In this document: positions 8,447-16,768 of the stretch, one piece after another
Layout of the letters: every line of letters begins with the position of its first letter
Numbering within the stretch: position 1 is the stretch's first letter
Assembly: GCF_023667495.1 (NCBI RefSeq)
Contig: NZ_JAMOZL010000019.1
Span: 1-64,000 of the forward strand
Source: Dyadobacter sp. MSC1_007
GTDB taxonomy: Bacteria; Bacteroidota; Bacteroidia; Cytophagales; Spirosomataceae
Reading direction: 5' to 3'
Length of the DNA: 64,000 bases
Position numbers and translations under genes: made by a program
The notes under the pieces: model-generated
Database searches by the model: none
Seen by the model: only the letters and a program-made list of their open reading frames with translations
What the model was told of the DNA's origin: nothing

Positions 8447-9211
8447 ATGCAAGAAATGATCAACAACGGCGAGCCGGTTATCGAAATAAAGGATCTGTAT
8501 AAATCCTTCGGGAACCTGCATGTATTACAGGGCGTGGATCTGACGGTGGAAAAGGGTGAAAACGTAGTCGTGCTGGGCCGGTCGGGAACTGGAAAATCGG
8601 TGCTGATCAAGATTATGGTGGGCCTGCTCACGCAGGACCGTGGCGAGTGCATCGTCCTGGGGCGCGAAGTTTCGAAATTGAATGAGAAAGAACTACGCGA
8701 CTTGCGGTTGAAAATCGGCTTTTCTTTCCAGAACAGCGCCCTTTACGATAGTATGACAGTGCGCGAAAATCTGGAATTCCCACTGGTCAGAAATGTCCCT
8801 AACCTGAGCCGTGCAGAAATCAATGAGCAGGTCGAATATGTGCTTGATGCCGTTGGCCTGCTTCAAACCATCAACCAGGTGCCCTCTGAGCTCTCAGGCG
8901 GTCAGCGAAAGCGTATCGGTATCGCCCGTACGCTGATTTTAAAACCTGAAATTATGCTCTACGATGAACCAACGGCCGGACTCGACCCTATCACCTGTCT
9001 GGAAATCAATGAGCTTATCAATGAAGTTAAAGAAAAGTATCATACTACCTCGATTATCATTACCCATGATCTGACGTGCGCCCGCGAAACGGGTGACCGC
9101 GTGGCGATGCTGCTGGATGGCAAATTCCTCAAAACCGGCACCTTCGAGGAGGTATTTGACACCGACGAAGAAAGAATCAAAAGCTTTTACGATTATAATT
9201 TTATTCAGTAA
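8447..9211 (+). CDS. mlaF: MlaF-type ABC transporter ATP-binding protein
   Basis: This is the cytoplasmic ATPase that powers the Mla/MCE lipid transporter. All nucleotide-binding motifs are present in the 254-residue product: Walker A GRSGTGKS (residues 44-51), Q-loop SFQNSALYDSMTVREN, signature LSGGQ (149-153), Walker B IMLYDE with catalytic Glu174, the D-loop GLD, and switch His207. The longer frame opening at 8414 overlaps the end of mlaE and adds 11 unconserved residues, so the ATG at 8447, one base after the mlaE stop, is preferred. It is followed by the MCE gene after 2 bases, so the operon is tightly coupled. Confidence 0.96.
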   Translation: MQEMINNGEPVIEIKDLYKSFGNLHVLQGVDLTVEKGENVVVLGRSGTGKSVLIKIMVGLLTQDRGECIVLGREVSKLNEKELRDLRLKIGFSFQNSALYDSMTVRENLEFPLVRNVPNLSRAEINEQVEYVLDAVGLLQTINQVPSELSGGQRKRIGIARTLILKPEIMLYDEPTAGLDPITCLEINELINEVKEKYHTTSIIITHDLTCARETGDRVAMLLDGKFLKTGTFEEVFDTDEERIKSFYDYNFIQ

Positions 9212-9213
9212 TA

Positions 9214-10224
9214 ATGGAAACATCAAACAAACGATCCGTAAAGGTAGGCTTGTTCGTCTTTATCGGCATATTGGTTTTTGTGGTGGGCATCCTGACCATC
9301 GGCAGTATGAAAAAGGTCTTTTCCTCGACCATCACCATCAAAACGATCTTCGAAGATGTCAACGGTCTCAAACCTGGTAACAATATCTGGTATTCGGGGG
9401 TTAAAATCGGGACGGTGAAGACTATCCGTTTCCTGGAAAACTCGAAAGTAGAGGTGATGCTGAATATTGAAGAAAAATCGCAGGAATTTATCCGGAAAAA
9501 CGCCAAAGCCAAGGTTAGTACCGACGGTCTGATCGGTAACAAAATCATCGTGCTTTACGGCGGTACCCAGAAAGTGCCATCGATTGAAGACGGGGACGAG
9601 CTGGTTGTTGAAAAAATGGAAAGTACGGAGGAAATGCTGGCAGTGCTCTCTGAAAACAACAAAAACCTGCTGGGCATTACCAGCGCGTTCAAAACCATCA
9701 GTAAAAATATCCTCGCCGGAAAAGGCACAGTCGGAATGCTGCTGAACGATGAAAGGCTTTATAATGACTTGGACCAGACGTTAGGCGCGATGAAAAAGGC
9801 GTCCGTGAATGCACAGGCACTGACGGCCTCCCTGGCAGACTACACAGCCAAACTGACCCAGAAGGGTGGACTGGCCAATGATTTTGCAACAGATACGGTG
9901 ATCATGAAGGATCTGCGGGGAAGCATTGCAAGGCTAAACGAAACGGTTTCATCGGCCAACGTAATGGTCAACAACCTGAAAACTGCCAGCGCCGAGCTCA
10001 ACTCCAATAAAACCAGCCCGCTGGGCGTGCTGCTGCATGACGAGGCAACGGCAGCCAACCTGAAAGGCACATTGAAAAACCTGGAAAGCAGCACCGAAAA
10101 GCTCGATGAAAACATGCAGGCTTTGCGCTCAAACTTCCTTTTCAGAAGGTATTTTAAGAAAAAAGCAAAAGAAGAAGAAAAGCAGCCAGCGAAAGAAGAG
10201 GTAAAAGAACAGGTGAACCAATAA
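9214..10224 (+). CDS. mlaD: MlaD/MCE domain periplasmic lipid-binding protein
   Basis: This 336-residue protein is anchored by one N-terminal transmembrane helix (about residues 10-30), followed by an MCE domain (about residues 38-118, with GLKPGNNIWYSGVKIGTVK and VSTDGLIGNKIIVLYGG). MCE proteins form hexameric rings that carry lipids across the periplasm. After the domain come long helical, alanine- and asparagine-rich stretches (about 135-300) that could form a needle-like coiled bundle, then a highly charged Lys/Glu tail (about 310-336). It ends the mlaE-mlaF-mlaD unit. No mlaC or mlaB homologue is adjacent; these parts are often missing in Bacteroidota. Confidence 0.93.
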   Translation: METSNKRSVKVGLFVFIGILVFVVGILTIGSMKKVFSSTITIKTIFEDVNGLKPGNNIWYSGVKIGTVKTIRFLENSKVEVMLNIEEKSQEFIRKNAKAKVSTDGLIGNKIIVLYGGTQKVPSIEDGDELVVEKMESTEEMLAVLSENNKNLLGITSAFKTISKNILAGKGTVGMLLNDERLYNDLDQTLGAMKKASVNAQALTASLADYTAKLTQKGGLANDFATDTVIMKDLRGSIARLNETVSSANVMVNNLKTASAELNSNKTSPLGVLLHDEATAANLKGTLKNLESSTEKLDENMQALRSNFLFRRYFKKKAKEEEKQPAKEEVKEQVNQ

Positions 10225-10230
10225 AAGTTA

Positions 10231-10238
10231 TAGTTTTG
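10231..10238 (+). promoter_or_regulatory. Candidate Bacteroidota -7 promoter element for the Hpt gene
   Basis: TAGTTTTG fits TAnnTTTG and starts seven bases after the mlaD stop codon. It lies about 90 bases before the Hpt gene and is followed at once by a large inverted repeat. Confidence 0.5.
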
Positions 10239-10239
10239 C

Positions 10240-10279
10240 ATTATTAGTGAAATAATGTCGAACTATTTCCACTAATAAT
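10240..10279. repeat. Inverted repeat in the leader of the Hpt gene
   Basis: Perfect 10-base arms ATTATTAGTG (10240-10249) and CACTAATAAT (10270-10279) enclose 20 bases. The stem can be extended by AAATA/TATTT with a one-base bulge. It directly follows the probable -7 element. It could be an operator, a leader hairpin or a weak terminator for mlaD; no T run follows. Confidence 0.6.
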
Positions 10280-10327
10280 CCTATTAACGTACTGATTGAG
10301 CACCTGAGAAACTTTTAACTAAAACTG

Positions 10328-10696
10328 ATGGCCCTACAACTCAACCCTGCCCTCGATCTCGCTTACATTGACCAGGCCTACGGAGAAGATCCGGTAATCC
10401 TCTACATGATTTTCGACGCATTCCTCAGCGACTCGGTGCCCAGATGGCAATCGCTGCAAGAGGCTCTGCAAACGGAGGACATGAAAGAGTCGGCCAGCAT
10501 TGTTCATGGTCTCAAACCATCGTTTACCATGACCGGGCTGACCTGGATCCGTCCTAAGGTGGAAGTTTTGGAAAAAGCCATCAAGGAAAATGAGGCATCC
10601 GACAAACTTCTGGCGATGTACCAGGACATTGATTTGGAACTTGACGGGATGATCCCCATTCTGGAAGCGGAGTCAGAGCGTCTCAAACAAATGTGA
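10328..10696 (+). CDS. Stand-alone Hpt phosphotransfer protein
   Basis: This 122-residue protein consists of a single histidine phosphotransfer domain. The phosphorylatable His60 lies in IVHGLKPSFTMTGL, which matches the HxxKPS-type Hpt signature, and the helical pattern before and after it fits the four-helix bundle. Hpt proteins shuttle phosphate between receiver domains of hybrid kinases and response regulators in the cytoplasm. No kinase is adjacent. Candidate partners within this window are the hybrid kinase at 20836, the receiver-phosphatase at 13569 and the receiver-only protein at 32305. The gene has its own probable promoter and is followed by a bidirectional terminator. Confidence 0.88.
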   Translation: MALQLNPALDLAYIDQAYGEDPVILYMIFDAFLSDSVPRWQSLQEALQTEDMKESASIVHGLKPSFTMTGLTWIRPKVEVLEKAIKENEASDKLLAMYQDIDLELDGMIPILEAESERLKQM

Positions 10697-10721
10697 TTAT
10701 TCTCAAGGTAGATATATCCCC

Positions 10722-10752
10722 AAAGCGCATAGCCCGGCTTATGCGCTTTTTC
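10722..10752. terminator. Bidirectional rho-independent terminator
   Basis: Perfect 10-bp arms AAAGCGCATA (10722-10731) and TATGCGCTTT (10740-10749) with an 8-base loop, followed by a T run on the plus strand. It separates the convergent Hpt and glycosyltransferase genes. The glycosyltransferase stop codon starts inside the structure. Confidence 0.85.
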
Positions 10753-11911
10753 TTTTGGATTTGTCCCAGGCTGCGCTCTGAGAGCCTTTCAAATACCTGT
10801 TAATGCCGGCCAGTACCGCATAATTCATCATGCAAAAATAATAAGGAACAAAAAGCGCCTTGATCTTGATCTTCTGCCTTTCGAGCACCCAGCCTGCCAA
10901 TGCTAGCGTGTAAAATCCAACCTGGCCAGCCAGCAGCACCTGGTACAATATCCCACCCGATCTTGCAACGATCACCACATTGAGCGTCAGGGCTAGTATC
11001 ATCAGAAACGGCGTCACCGTCCAACGCAGCACGCGGTGACTAATATATTGAAAGGAAAGCAAAGGATAATGAAAAGGGTTGAGCAGCTTTTTCAACCGGA
11101 GAATTGATTGAATGCCGCCAGCGGCAATGCGAACCTTCCTTTTAAGCTCTTCCTTGATATTTTCAGATGAAAGCTCAGATGCGTAAGCCTCCGGTTCATA
11201 GATAATGCGGTACCCCTGCTGGGCGATCCGCATCGAGATCATAAAGTCGTCGACAATCGTGTCCGGCTCGACAGCCGTATATAGCGCCCTTCGGACACTA
11301 AACAATTCTCCGGCCGCCCCAACAACGGAATATAGCTCAGAATCCCACTTTTTTAACGTCGACTCATATTTCCAGTAAAAACCTTCGCCGGCAGTCGCAT
11401 CGGAAAGCGCATCTTGCATCACCCTTTTCTCACCCGACACCGCTCCTACCTTTGGATCAGCGTAATGGCGGGCGATGAGCAGCAATGCGTCTTTATTCAG
11501 GAAAGTGTTGGCATCCGTGAAAACGACCACTTCAGTCTCAACCTCGTCCATCGCCCGGTGCATCGCCACGATCTTACCGCTTCTGACAGGTGTGTGCATC
11601 AGCTTAATTTCCTTGTAGGCGCTAACCAGCTCGGGCGTGCGGTCAGAGGAACCGTCTGTGACAAAAACCAAGCTTAATTTGCCGGCAGGATAAGCCAGTT
11701 GCAACGTATTTCGGATTTTCTCTTCGATGATACTTTCCTCGTTGTAAGCGGCTATGATCAGCGTCAGCGTCGGAAAATCCTGGTTCAGGTCGGGCGCCAC
11801 TCGTTTGCCCCTTATCATTCTCCTGATCCTTACCAACACATAAAGTAGGATGCCGTAACCCAGGAAGGTGTAGAAAACAACGAATAAACTGAGCCAGAAA
11901 AGTATTTCCAT
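10739..11911 (-). CDS. Membrane-bound family 2 glycosyltransferase
   Basis: This processive-type glycosyltransferase has 390 residues. It has an N-terminal transmembrane segment (about 3-25), a GT-A catalytic domain (about 48-280) with the nucleotide-binding start LTLIIAAYNEES and an acidic TDAN motif near residue 132 in the DxD position, and three or four C-terminal membrane segments (about 295-375). The arrangement resembles PgaC/cellulose synthase-like enzymes that polymerise and translocate exopolysaccharide, but there is no clear QxxRW motif (KRKVRIAAGG sits near its position), so it may add single sugars. It follows a second glycosyltransferase by 4 bases and is probably in the same operon. 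Confidence 0.88.
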   Translation of the reverse strand: MEILFWLSLFVVFYTFLGYGILLYVLVRIRRMIRGKRVAPDLNQDFPTLTLIIAAYNEESIIEEKIRNTLQLAYPAGKLSLVFVTDGSSDRTPELVSAYKEIKLMHTPVRSGKIVAMHRAMDEVETEVVVFTDANTFLNKDALLLIARHYADPKVGAVSGEKRVMQDALSDATAGEGFYWKYESTLKKWDSELYSVVGAAGELFSVRRALYTAVEPDTIVDDFMISMRIAQQGYRIIYEPEAYASELSSENIKEELKRKVRIAAGGIQSILRLKKLLNPFHYPLLSFQYISHRVLRWTVTPFLMILALTLNVVIVARSGGILYQVLLAGQVGFYTLALAGWVLERQKIKIKALFVPYYFCMMNYAVLAGINRYLKGSQSAAWDKSKRKSA

Positions 11912-11915
11912 AAAG

Positions 11916-12833
11916 TTAACGGGTCAAAGGGAAGCCAAGATTTACACTGTCGGGTTTATTGCTTAAATGCCAGGTAAGTGCCTTGAAAAAGACGGGAATA
12001 AAATTAAACTCCTTGTTTTTGATGTATTGAAAAATGTTGCGTGGAGCCACTGTGGCCAAAAAATAGAAGCAAAAGACAAAAAAGGTTAACCCACCGGCGT
12101 TCTTCCTGATAAAGAGAATGCGGTTACGGTTCATAAAATACTCCTTTAAAGCAGTCCGCTTACCGACCGATACCGACTCTTTATGATATATCAACGCATC
12201 GAGATTGACGTGGATCTCATACCCAGCCTTTCTGATCCTTTCGCACCAGTCCAGCTCCTCGTAGTATAAAAAGTAGTTTTCCGCCATTCCACCGGCTTTC
12301 TCCAACGCCTGGCGGCTGATCATCATGGCAGCGCCGTGGGCATAGCCCGTCACGCCGGTCAAGAAATCATACTGGCCTTTGTCCTGTTCAAACTGACCAA
12401 TGCAGGCATTGCGCGCAGTAAAGTAGTTCATTGGCGTATAGCCGGTGTATTGCAACATTCCCGGATGATCGAAATAATGGATCTTAGGCGAGATCATCCC
12501 TATTTTAGGATTTGATTCCATCGTATCCACCAGCTTTTCGATCAAATCGGCAGTTACCACCGTGTCGTTATTGATCAGAAAGAGATAGTCGCCCGTAGCC
12601 GAGGCGATACCAATATTGTTTCCGCCTGCAAAACCAGTATTCTCCTCCGAACGGATAAATAGGATATCCGGATATCGTACCTGCCATTCAGGGACCGGGT
12701 TTGTCTTGCTACCATTGTCGACGACGATGATTTCCAGATCGGGATAGGTATTAACTTCTTTCAACGATGTTAACAAATCCTCGGTAACCTTGGGCTGATT
12801 GAAGTTCACCGTCACAATGGAAATTTTTTTCAT
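11916..12833 (-). CDS. Family 2 glycosyltransferase, rhamnosyltransferase-like
   Basis: This 305-residue enzyme has the GT-A fold of the WbbL/rhamnosyltransferase-type family: SIVTVNFNQPKVTEDLLTSL at the start, EIIVVDNGSK, a GGNNIGI segment, and the donor/metal-binding NNDT motif near residue 98. A YYEELDWCERIRKAGYEI segment (about 197-215) is the family's usual base-containing region. A hydrophobic stretch near residues 245-265 suggests peripheral membrane association. It likely adds a deoxyhexose or similar sugar to a lipid-linked glycan on the cytoplasmic side. It is the first gene of a two-gene minus-strand operon with a probable promoter at 12900. Confidence 0.9.
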   Translation of the reverse strand: MKKISIVTVNFNQPKVTEDLLTSLKEVNTYPDLEIIVVDNGSKTNPVPEWQVRYPDILFIRSEENTGFAGGNNIGIASATGDYLFLINNDTVVTADLIEKLVDTMESNPKIGMISPKIHYFDHPGMLQYTGYTPMNYFTARNACIGQFEQDKGQYDFLTGVTGYAHGAAMMISRQALEKAGGMAENYFLYYEELDWCERIRKAGYEIHVNLDALIYHKESVSVGKRTALKEYFMNRNRILFIRKNAGGLTFFVFCFYFLATVAPRNIFQYIKNKEFNFIPVFFKALTWHLSNKPDSVNLGFPLTR

Positions 12834-12899
12834 CGGGAAAAACGCACACCAGCAATGCGCTGAATGAAGGAATATTTTTATTGATTTGTAGAACTATTT

Positions 12900-12907
12900 C
12901 AAATTTA
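12900..12907 (-). promoter_or_regulatory. Candidate Bacteroidota -7 promoter element
   Basis: CAAATTTA on the plus strand reads TAAATTTG on the minus strand, matching TAnnTTTG. It lies 66 bases before the glycosyltransferase start at 12833. A TTG is found 22 bases further upstream on the minus strand, slightly more than the usual spacing. Confidence 0.5.
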
Positions 12908-12990
12908 ACAATAAAAATATAGCTTTAAACAAAATCTGGTACGCGTAACTGGATTTCTCAGTGATGTCAACGCAAGCTCTTATGTAAGCT

Positions 12991-13572
12991 TTGAAGTATC
13001 AGCCAATTACCATTGAAGTGAAACCAGACCGTCTGATCAACAATTCTGAAAATCCGGCCAATCCGGAGCAACGGCAGCCCGCAAAAAACGGGCAGCAACA
13101 ATCGGCGGTGGCGCAAAAGGTAGCCGAGCTGATACTGGTTATCGAACAATCGGATATCGACGGACATTCCTCGCGGCAGTTCCAGAATGAAATTTCGGAG
13201 GCTTTTGAAAGGTCGGCGCAAACGCAAAAGAAGATTGCGCCCTTCAAGGAGCTCGACCAGGAAAATAACCTTTCTCGTGAGGAACTGCTGGAAGGCCTGG
13301 AAAAGCTATTGGCCGAGAATCAGATCGATAGCCGCATTACTGCAAAAAAGAAAGGCGGCCACACGATTCAAAAAGGTGTGATGTTCATACTCTCGATCCT
13401 GCTGATTGCTTTCGGCTTTGCAATGATTATCATGCCCGCCCCCCCGAGCTTTGAGATCTTCACAGTTTATTATTTTAACGCAAATGACGGAGTTACCGTG
13501 ATGGACCTGGTCTCTCTCCTGATTATTTTTGGCGGAGTGCTCATGTTTGTGCTAAATTTCAACAAAAAATGA
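12991..13572 (+). CDS. Membrane protein of the partner-switching operon, unknown family
   Basis: This 193-residue protein is not one I recognise. Residues 1-120 are charged and mostly helical (a Gln/Asn-rich start, then VAELILVIEQSDID and SREELLEGLEKLLAENQID). Two hydrophobic helices follow at about 132-150 and 170-188. So the soluble part is probably cytoplasmic with a C-terminal hairpin in the membrane. The frame is bounded upstream by a stop and has only TTG (12991) or GTG (13018) as early starts. Its stop codon overlaps the ATG of the receiver-phosphatase gene (ATGA), which points to a joint function, perhaps as a membrane platform or sensor for the SpoIIE/STAS/ATPase proteins. Confidence 0.65.
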   Translation: MKYQPITIEVKPDRLINNSENPANPEQRQPAKNGQQQSAVAQKVAELILVIEQSDIDGHSSRQFQNEISEAFERSAQTQKKIAPFKELDQENNLSREELLEGLEKLLAENQIDSRITAKKKGGHTIQKGVMFILSILLIAFGFAMIIMPAPPSFEIFTVYYFNANDGVTVMDLVSLLIIFGGVLMFVLNFNKK

Positions 13573-14726
13573 TCACGTTTCCAGATCCTCCTACTGCCGT
13601 TAAAAAAATCCTCCTGGTCGAAGACAACCTGCTTTTCCGCAGGGTTATTGAACATGCATTGGTCAAGGCCGGCTACAACTGCGTACTGTGTGAATCGGCC
13701 GATGAGGCATTGCGGCTACTGCTGGTGGAAAAGCCTGACCTGATCCTTTCAGATTACGATATGCCTGAAATGAATGGCTTTGATTTCCGGCAGGCTGTTT
13801 TGCTCAATCCCAATATCAGCGATATCCCGTTCGTTTTTCTGACTTCCTTCACTGACAATAAGCTGGTTCTGGAGGGGCTCAATATGTCAGCGCTGGACTT
13901 CATCAATAAGGAAACGCCCATCCAGGTGATCATCACCAAGCTTAACAATATCATTAAGACGCTCGAAAATGAGCATGTCAGGTCGGTAAGAGAGCTTAAA
14001 ATTGCCGCCGAAGCATTGAACGTAAAGTCTATGCCCACACGCACTCCCGACGTTGCCGGTTACAGGATATCGTTCTGGCACCGGGGATACAGGGGCTATC
14101 CGGGGGGTGATTTCATCGATTTCGTTCAGGTCGACAGCCGTTTTTGTTTTGCGTTCCTGGGCGATATTATGGGTAAAAAATGGAAGGCCTGGTTCTTCAC
14201 TTTCGGCTTTTTGAGCTACATCCGCGCTGCGATCCGTTTTTGCGTCCTCGATCAGGATTTCAACCTTGCCACCATTGTCCAGAAGATCAACAAGCTCATT
14301 TATCTTGATGAAAGCTTGCAGAATATCCTTTCAAGCCTTTCGCTGCTACTGCTGGATACCCAGACAGGCGAGGTGCATTATTCCGGGGCTGGCGATCTGC
14401 CATTGATCAGCTTCACGCCCGCAAACAGCCAACCCAAAACCGTGCAGTCGGCCGGGCTGCTGCTGGGTTTGCTAGAAGACGGGTTTTACGATAACCGGAC
14501 AATCCCAATGACGACCGGCGACCAGCTTGCCATTTTTACCGATGGTATGATCGACATTCCCTCCAATGGCTCAAAAAAAAGCGATTACCCATTTTTTGTC
14601 GAGAAAATTAGCCCATACCTGGGCAAAACTGACAGCTTTGAACTCATTAAAACACACGTTCTCAACTGTATCGATGACAGTAACCAAATGGATGATGCAA
14701 GTATCATTTTTATAGAAAAAATTTAA
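13569..14726 (+). CDS. Response regulator with PP2C-type SpoIIE phosphatase output domain
   Basis: The 385-residue protein joins a receiver domain (residues about 12-130; phospho-acceptor Asp62 in LSDYDMPEMNG, acidic pair Glu18/Asp19, conserved Lys114) to a SpoIIE/RsbU-type serine phosphatase domain (about 160-385). The metal-binding aspartates are all visible: Asp181 in GGDF, Asp199 in LGDIMGK, Asp325 in FTDGM and Asp375/376 in MDDAS. Such proteins dephosphorylate STAS-domain anti-anti-sigma factors when their receiver is phosphorylated. The STAS gene follows after 6 bases, which supports this role. The start overlaps the upstream membrane protein gene by 4 bases. The cognate kinase is not adjacent. 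Confidence 0.93.
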   Translation: MITFPDPPTAVKKILLVEDNLLFRRVIEHALVKAGYNCVLCESADEALRLLLVEKPDLILSDYDMPEMNGFDFRQAVLLNPNISDIPFVFLTSFTDNKLVLEGLNMSALDFINKETPIQVIITKLNNIIKTLENEHVRSVRELKIAAEALNVKSMPTRTPDVAGYRISFWHRGYRGYPGGDFIDFVQVDSRFCFAFLGDIMGKKWKAWFFTFGFLSYIRAAIRFCVLDQDFNLATIVQKINKLIYLDESLQNILSSLSLLLLDTQTGEVHYSGAGDLPLISFTPANSQPKTVQSAGLLLGLLEDGFYDNRTIPMTTGDQLAIFTDGMIDIPSNGSKKSDYPFFVEKISPYLGKTDSFELIKTHVLNCIDDSNQMDDASIIFIEKI

Positions 14727-14732
14727 CCCCCC

Positions 14733-15071
14733 ATGATATTAGAAGTTCAGGAAATAAACCGGGTTGTGCAAGCCACGATCCTACCCGAAGAAGCTAGTCT
14801 GACCAATGCAGATGCATTCAAGGAAGAAATGATCACCATCATCGCAAGCGGCGTCAAACTGGTGATCGTAAGTTTTGAAAACGTCAACTACATAGACAGC
14901 TCGTTTTTAGGAAGCCTGGTAGTTGCATTGAAGTACGCCATGCCGCGGAACGTCGATATTTACCTTGTTTCCCTTAAACCCGATGTCAAAAACCTGCTGA
15001 CACTGATCCGAATGGACAAGGTCTTCAGGATCTTCAACAACTATGACGAGGCTATGGGAACACTACATTGA
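14733..15071 (+). CDS. STAS domain anti-sigma factor antagonist
   Basis: This 112-residue single-domain protein is of the SpoIIAA/RsbV type. The phosphorylation loop reads YIDSSFLGSLV, with Ser56/Ser57 as the likely phosphorylated positions. In characterised systems a HATPase kinase phosphorylates this serine, a PP2C phosphatase removes the phosphate, and the unphosphorylated form captures the kinase. Both partner genes flank it: the phosphatase upstream and the ATPase immediately downstream, starting 2 bases after its stop. The Phe in place of the usual Gly after the Ser pair is a small departure from the consensus. Confidence 0.92.
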   Translation: MILEVQEINRVVQATILPEEASLTNADAFKEEMITIIASGVKLVIVSFENVNYIDSSFLGSLVVALKYAMPRNVDIYLVSLKPDVKNLLTLIRMDKVFRIFNNYDEAMGTLH

Positions 15072-15073
15072 GT

Positions 15074-15646
15074 ATGAGCGAGGATTTGAATCTGATTGAA
15101 ATAATTTTTGGTAATAACCGGCATGAAATTCCCGGGACGTTGAATCTGTGTCTGGATCATATCCTTGAAGGCGCTGGAGGCAACCCTGTGGACGAAGCGA
15201 CTCTGTCAAGGGTCAAATGGGTGATTATCGAGCTGCTTACCAATGCAGTAAAGCATTCGGGCGAACGCGAGACGGTCCTCAAAATCCGGATCGATGCAGC
15301 CGGCATTGTCCTGATCAAAGAAGATTACGGCAGGCCGCTGGTGCTTGTCGGTCAGGACAGTGACAAAAAAATCATATGGCCGCTCGAAAAAATCGTCAGG
15401 CCTGTTGATTTCCCTATCTACCATAATGGCATGGATTCGCTATGCGTACGCACCGATGAAGCGGGAAGGGCCATCTTCTTCATTGAGCAACTTGCGGAGA
15501 TGGAAATGCCGGCCTTGCTTTCGGACACCAGCGAGCATTTCGGCCTGCTGATCATGACCAAAGCCTCCGATGAATTTAGCTATGAATTTGAAGCTGCCAC
15601 CGGACTCAACCGGTTTGTGTGCACATTTAAACTGACCAGCCGCTGA
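15074..15646 (+). CDS. Anti-sigma-type HATPase (RsbW/SpoIIAB-like) switch protein
   Basis: The 190-residue product has a recognisable GHKL N-box (VIIELLTNAVKHSG, Asn57) near residue 57. The rest is diverged: the usual DxGxG box appears as KEDYGRP and the glycine-rich ATP lid is hard to place. It is longer than RsbW (about 160). It is the expected kinase or binding partner of the adjacent STAS protein. Because no sigma factor of the sigma-B type is known in Bacteroidota, the downstream target is likely another protein. The ATG at 15074 is chosen over an in-frame TTG at 15068. It is followed by the acyltransferase gene after one base. Confidence 0.8.
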   Translation: MSEDLNLIEIIFGNNRHEIPGTLNLCLDHILEGAGGNPVDEATLSRVKWVIIELLTNAVKHSGERETVLKIRIDAAGIVLIKEDYGRPLVLVGQDSDKKIIWPLEKIVRPVDFPIYHNGMDSLCVRTDEAGRAIFFIEQLAEMEMPALLSDTSEHFGLLIMTKASDEFSYEFEAATGLNRFVCTFKLTSR

Positions 15647-15647
15647 T

Positions 15648-16763
15648 ATGAAACACCGCTTCGAGGTTCTTGACATTTTCCGCGGATTATTTGCTTCGCT
15701 GGTGTTTTTATTTCATTTGGGCCCATTTGCAAACACGCTGGTTCTCAACAACCGCTTTGTCGAAAACTCGGATATGTTTGTGGACTTCTTTTTCGTGCTC
15801 AGTGGCTTTGTGATCGCATACAGTTACCAGTCCATTGGCGACTGGGGCCAGTTTAGGCTGTTTCTCAAAAAGCGGATTTACAGGATTTATCCGTTGCACT
15901 TTGTGATGCTGATTGCTTTCCTGGGCATGGAAATAGCTAAAAATATGCTTAATCCATATGTGAAGGTCAATAACCTGGTCAATCCTGCCAACAATGTTTA
16001 TACTTTCTTCACCTCTCTTTTGCTGATCAACTCCACGCCAGTGCCGGGTGTCCACGATGTGAGCTGGAATATTCCCAGCTGGTCGATTAGCGCGGAAATG
16101 ATGGCATATCTTGTATTTGGCAGCGTGGTCGTCTTGATCCACCTGTCAAACCAGGTCAGCAGAAGAAATGCCCTGTATGCACTGGTCGCCGTGATTTCGC
16201 TGACAGGCCTTTGGGCAGTTTCCAACAGTTTCCAGATCAATTACAGCTTCGACTACGGCTTTCTGAGAGGTATTTTGGGCTTTTTCGCCGGTGTGCTTTG
16301 TTTTAACCTATTCAACAATACCCATCATGCGGTCAGGACATGGCCTGAATGGGCATTTTCGGTCGTAGAGATTGTTTCGCTTGGCCTTATCGTGCTATGC
16401 ATTTATAATGGGGAAGTAATGAAACCCTGGGGCGCGGTTTTTGAAATTCTTTTCTTTGTGTGCATTTACACATTTTCTTTTGAGAAAGGGATTATCTCAA
16501 AAGGTTTGAAAAGCGTAGGGCTGCTGCACAAACTTGGCCAATACTCTTACTCGATCTACATGACGCATGCATTGCTGATCAGTCTTTTCAATGTATTGTT
16601 TATCAGGATATTGAAATTTCCTCCCGAGGCCTACTCCTATTTGTTTGTAGTCAATTTCATACTGATCTATCTTGTATCCTCGTGGACTTACAGGCATATT
16701 GAAATGCGTTTTCAATACAAAACACCCAAAAAGCAAGTCCGGGAAGCCGAAATCAGAAAGTAA
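15648..16763 (+). CDS. Acyltransferase 3 family membrane protein (OafA-like)
   Basis: This 371-residue integral membrane protein has about ten hydrophobic helices and the acyltransferase-3 signature: RFEVLDIFRGLFASLVFLFH at residues 3-22 with the catalytic-type His, FFVLSGFVIAYSY (about 50-62), FLKKRIYRIYPLHF (about 73-86) and NIPSWSISAEM near 140. Such enzymes transfer acetyl or other acyl groups to sugars of O-antigen, peptidoglycan or exopolysaccharide. It starts one base after the HATPase gene, so it is co-translated with the partner-switching proteins. I infer that glycan acylation may be a controlled output, though chance operon membership is possible. Confidence 0.92.
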   Translation: MKHRFEVLDIFRGLFASLVFLFHLGPFANTLVLNNRFVENSDMFVDFFFVLSGFVIAYSYQSIGDWGQFRLFLKKRIYRIYPLHFVMLIAFLGMEIAKNMLNPYVKVNNLVNPANNVYTFFTSLLLINSTPVPGVHDVSWNIPSWSISAEMMAYLVFGSVVVLIHLSNQVSRRNALYALVAVISLTGLWAVSNSFQINYSFDYGFLRGILGFFAGVLCFNLFNNTHHAVRTWPEWAFSVVEIVSLGLIVLCIYNGEVMKPWGAVFEILFFVCIYTFSFEKGIISKGLKSVGLLHKLGQYSYSIYMTHALLISLFNVLFIRILKFPPEAYSYLFVVNFILIYLVSSWTYRHIEMRFQYKTPKKQVREAEIRK

Positions 16764-16768
16764 GCACA

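Noticed and set aside
15068-15646. The ATPase of the partner-switching operon as a sensor histidine kinase
   Set aside because: There is no HisKA helix or phospho-His region; the N-box and gene order fit an anti-sigma-type ATPase.
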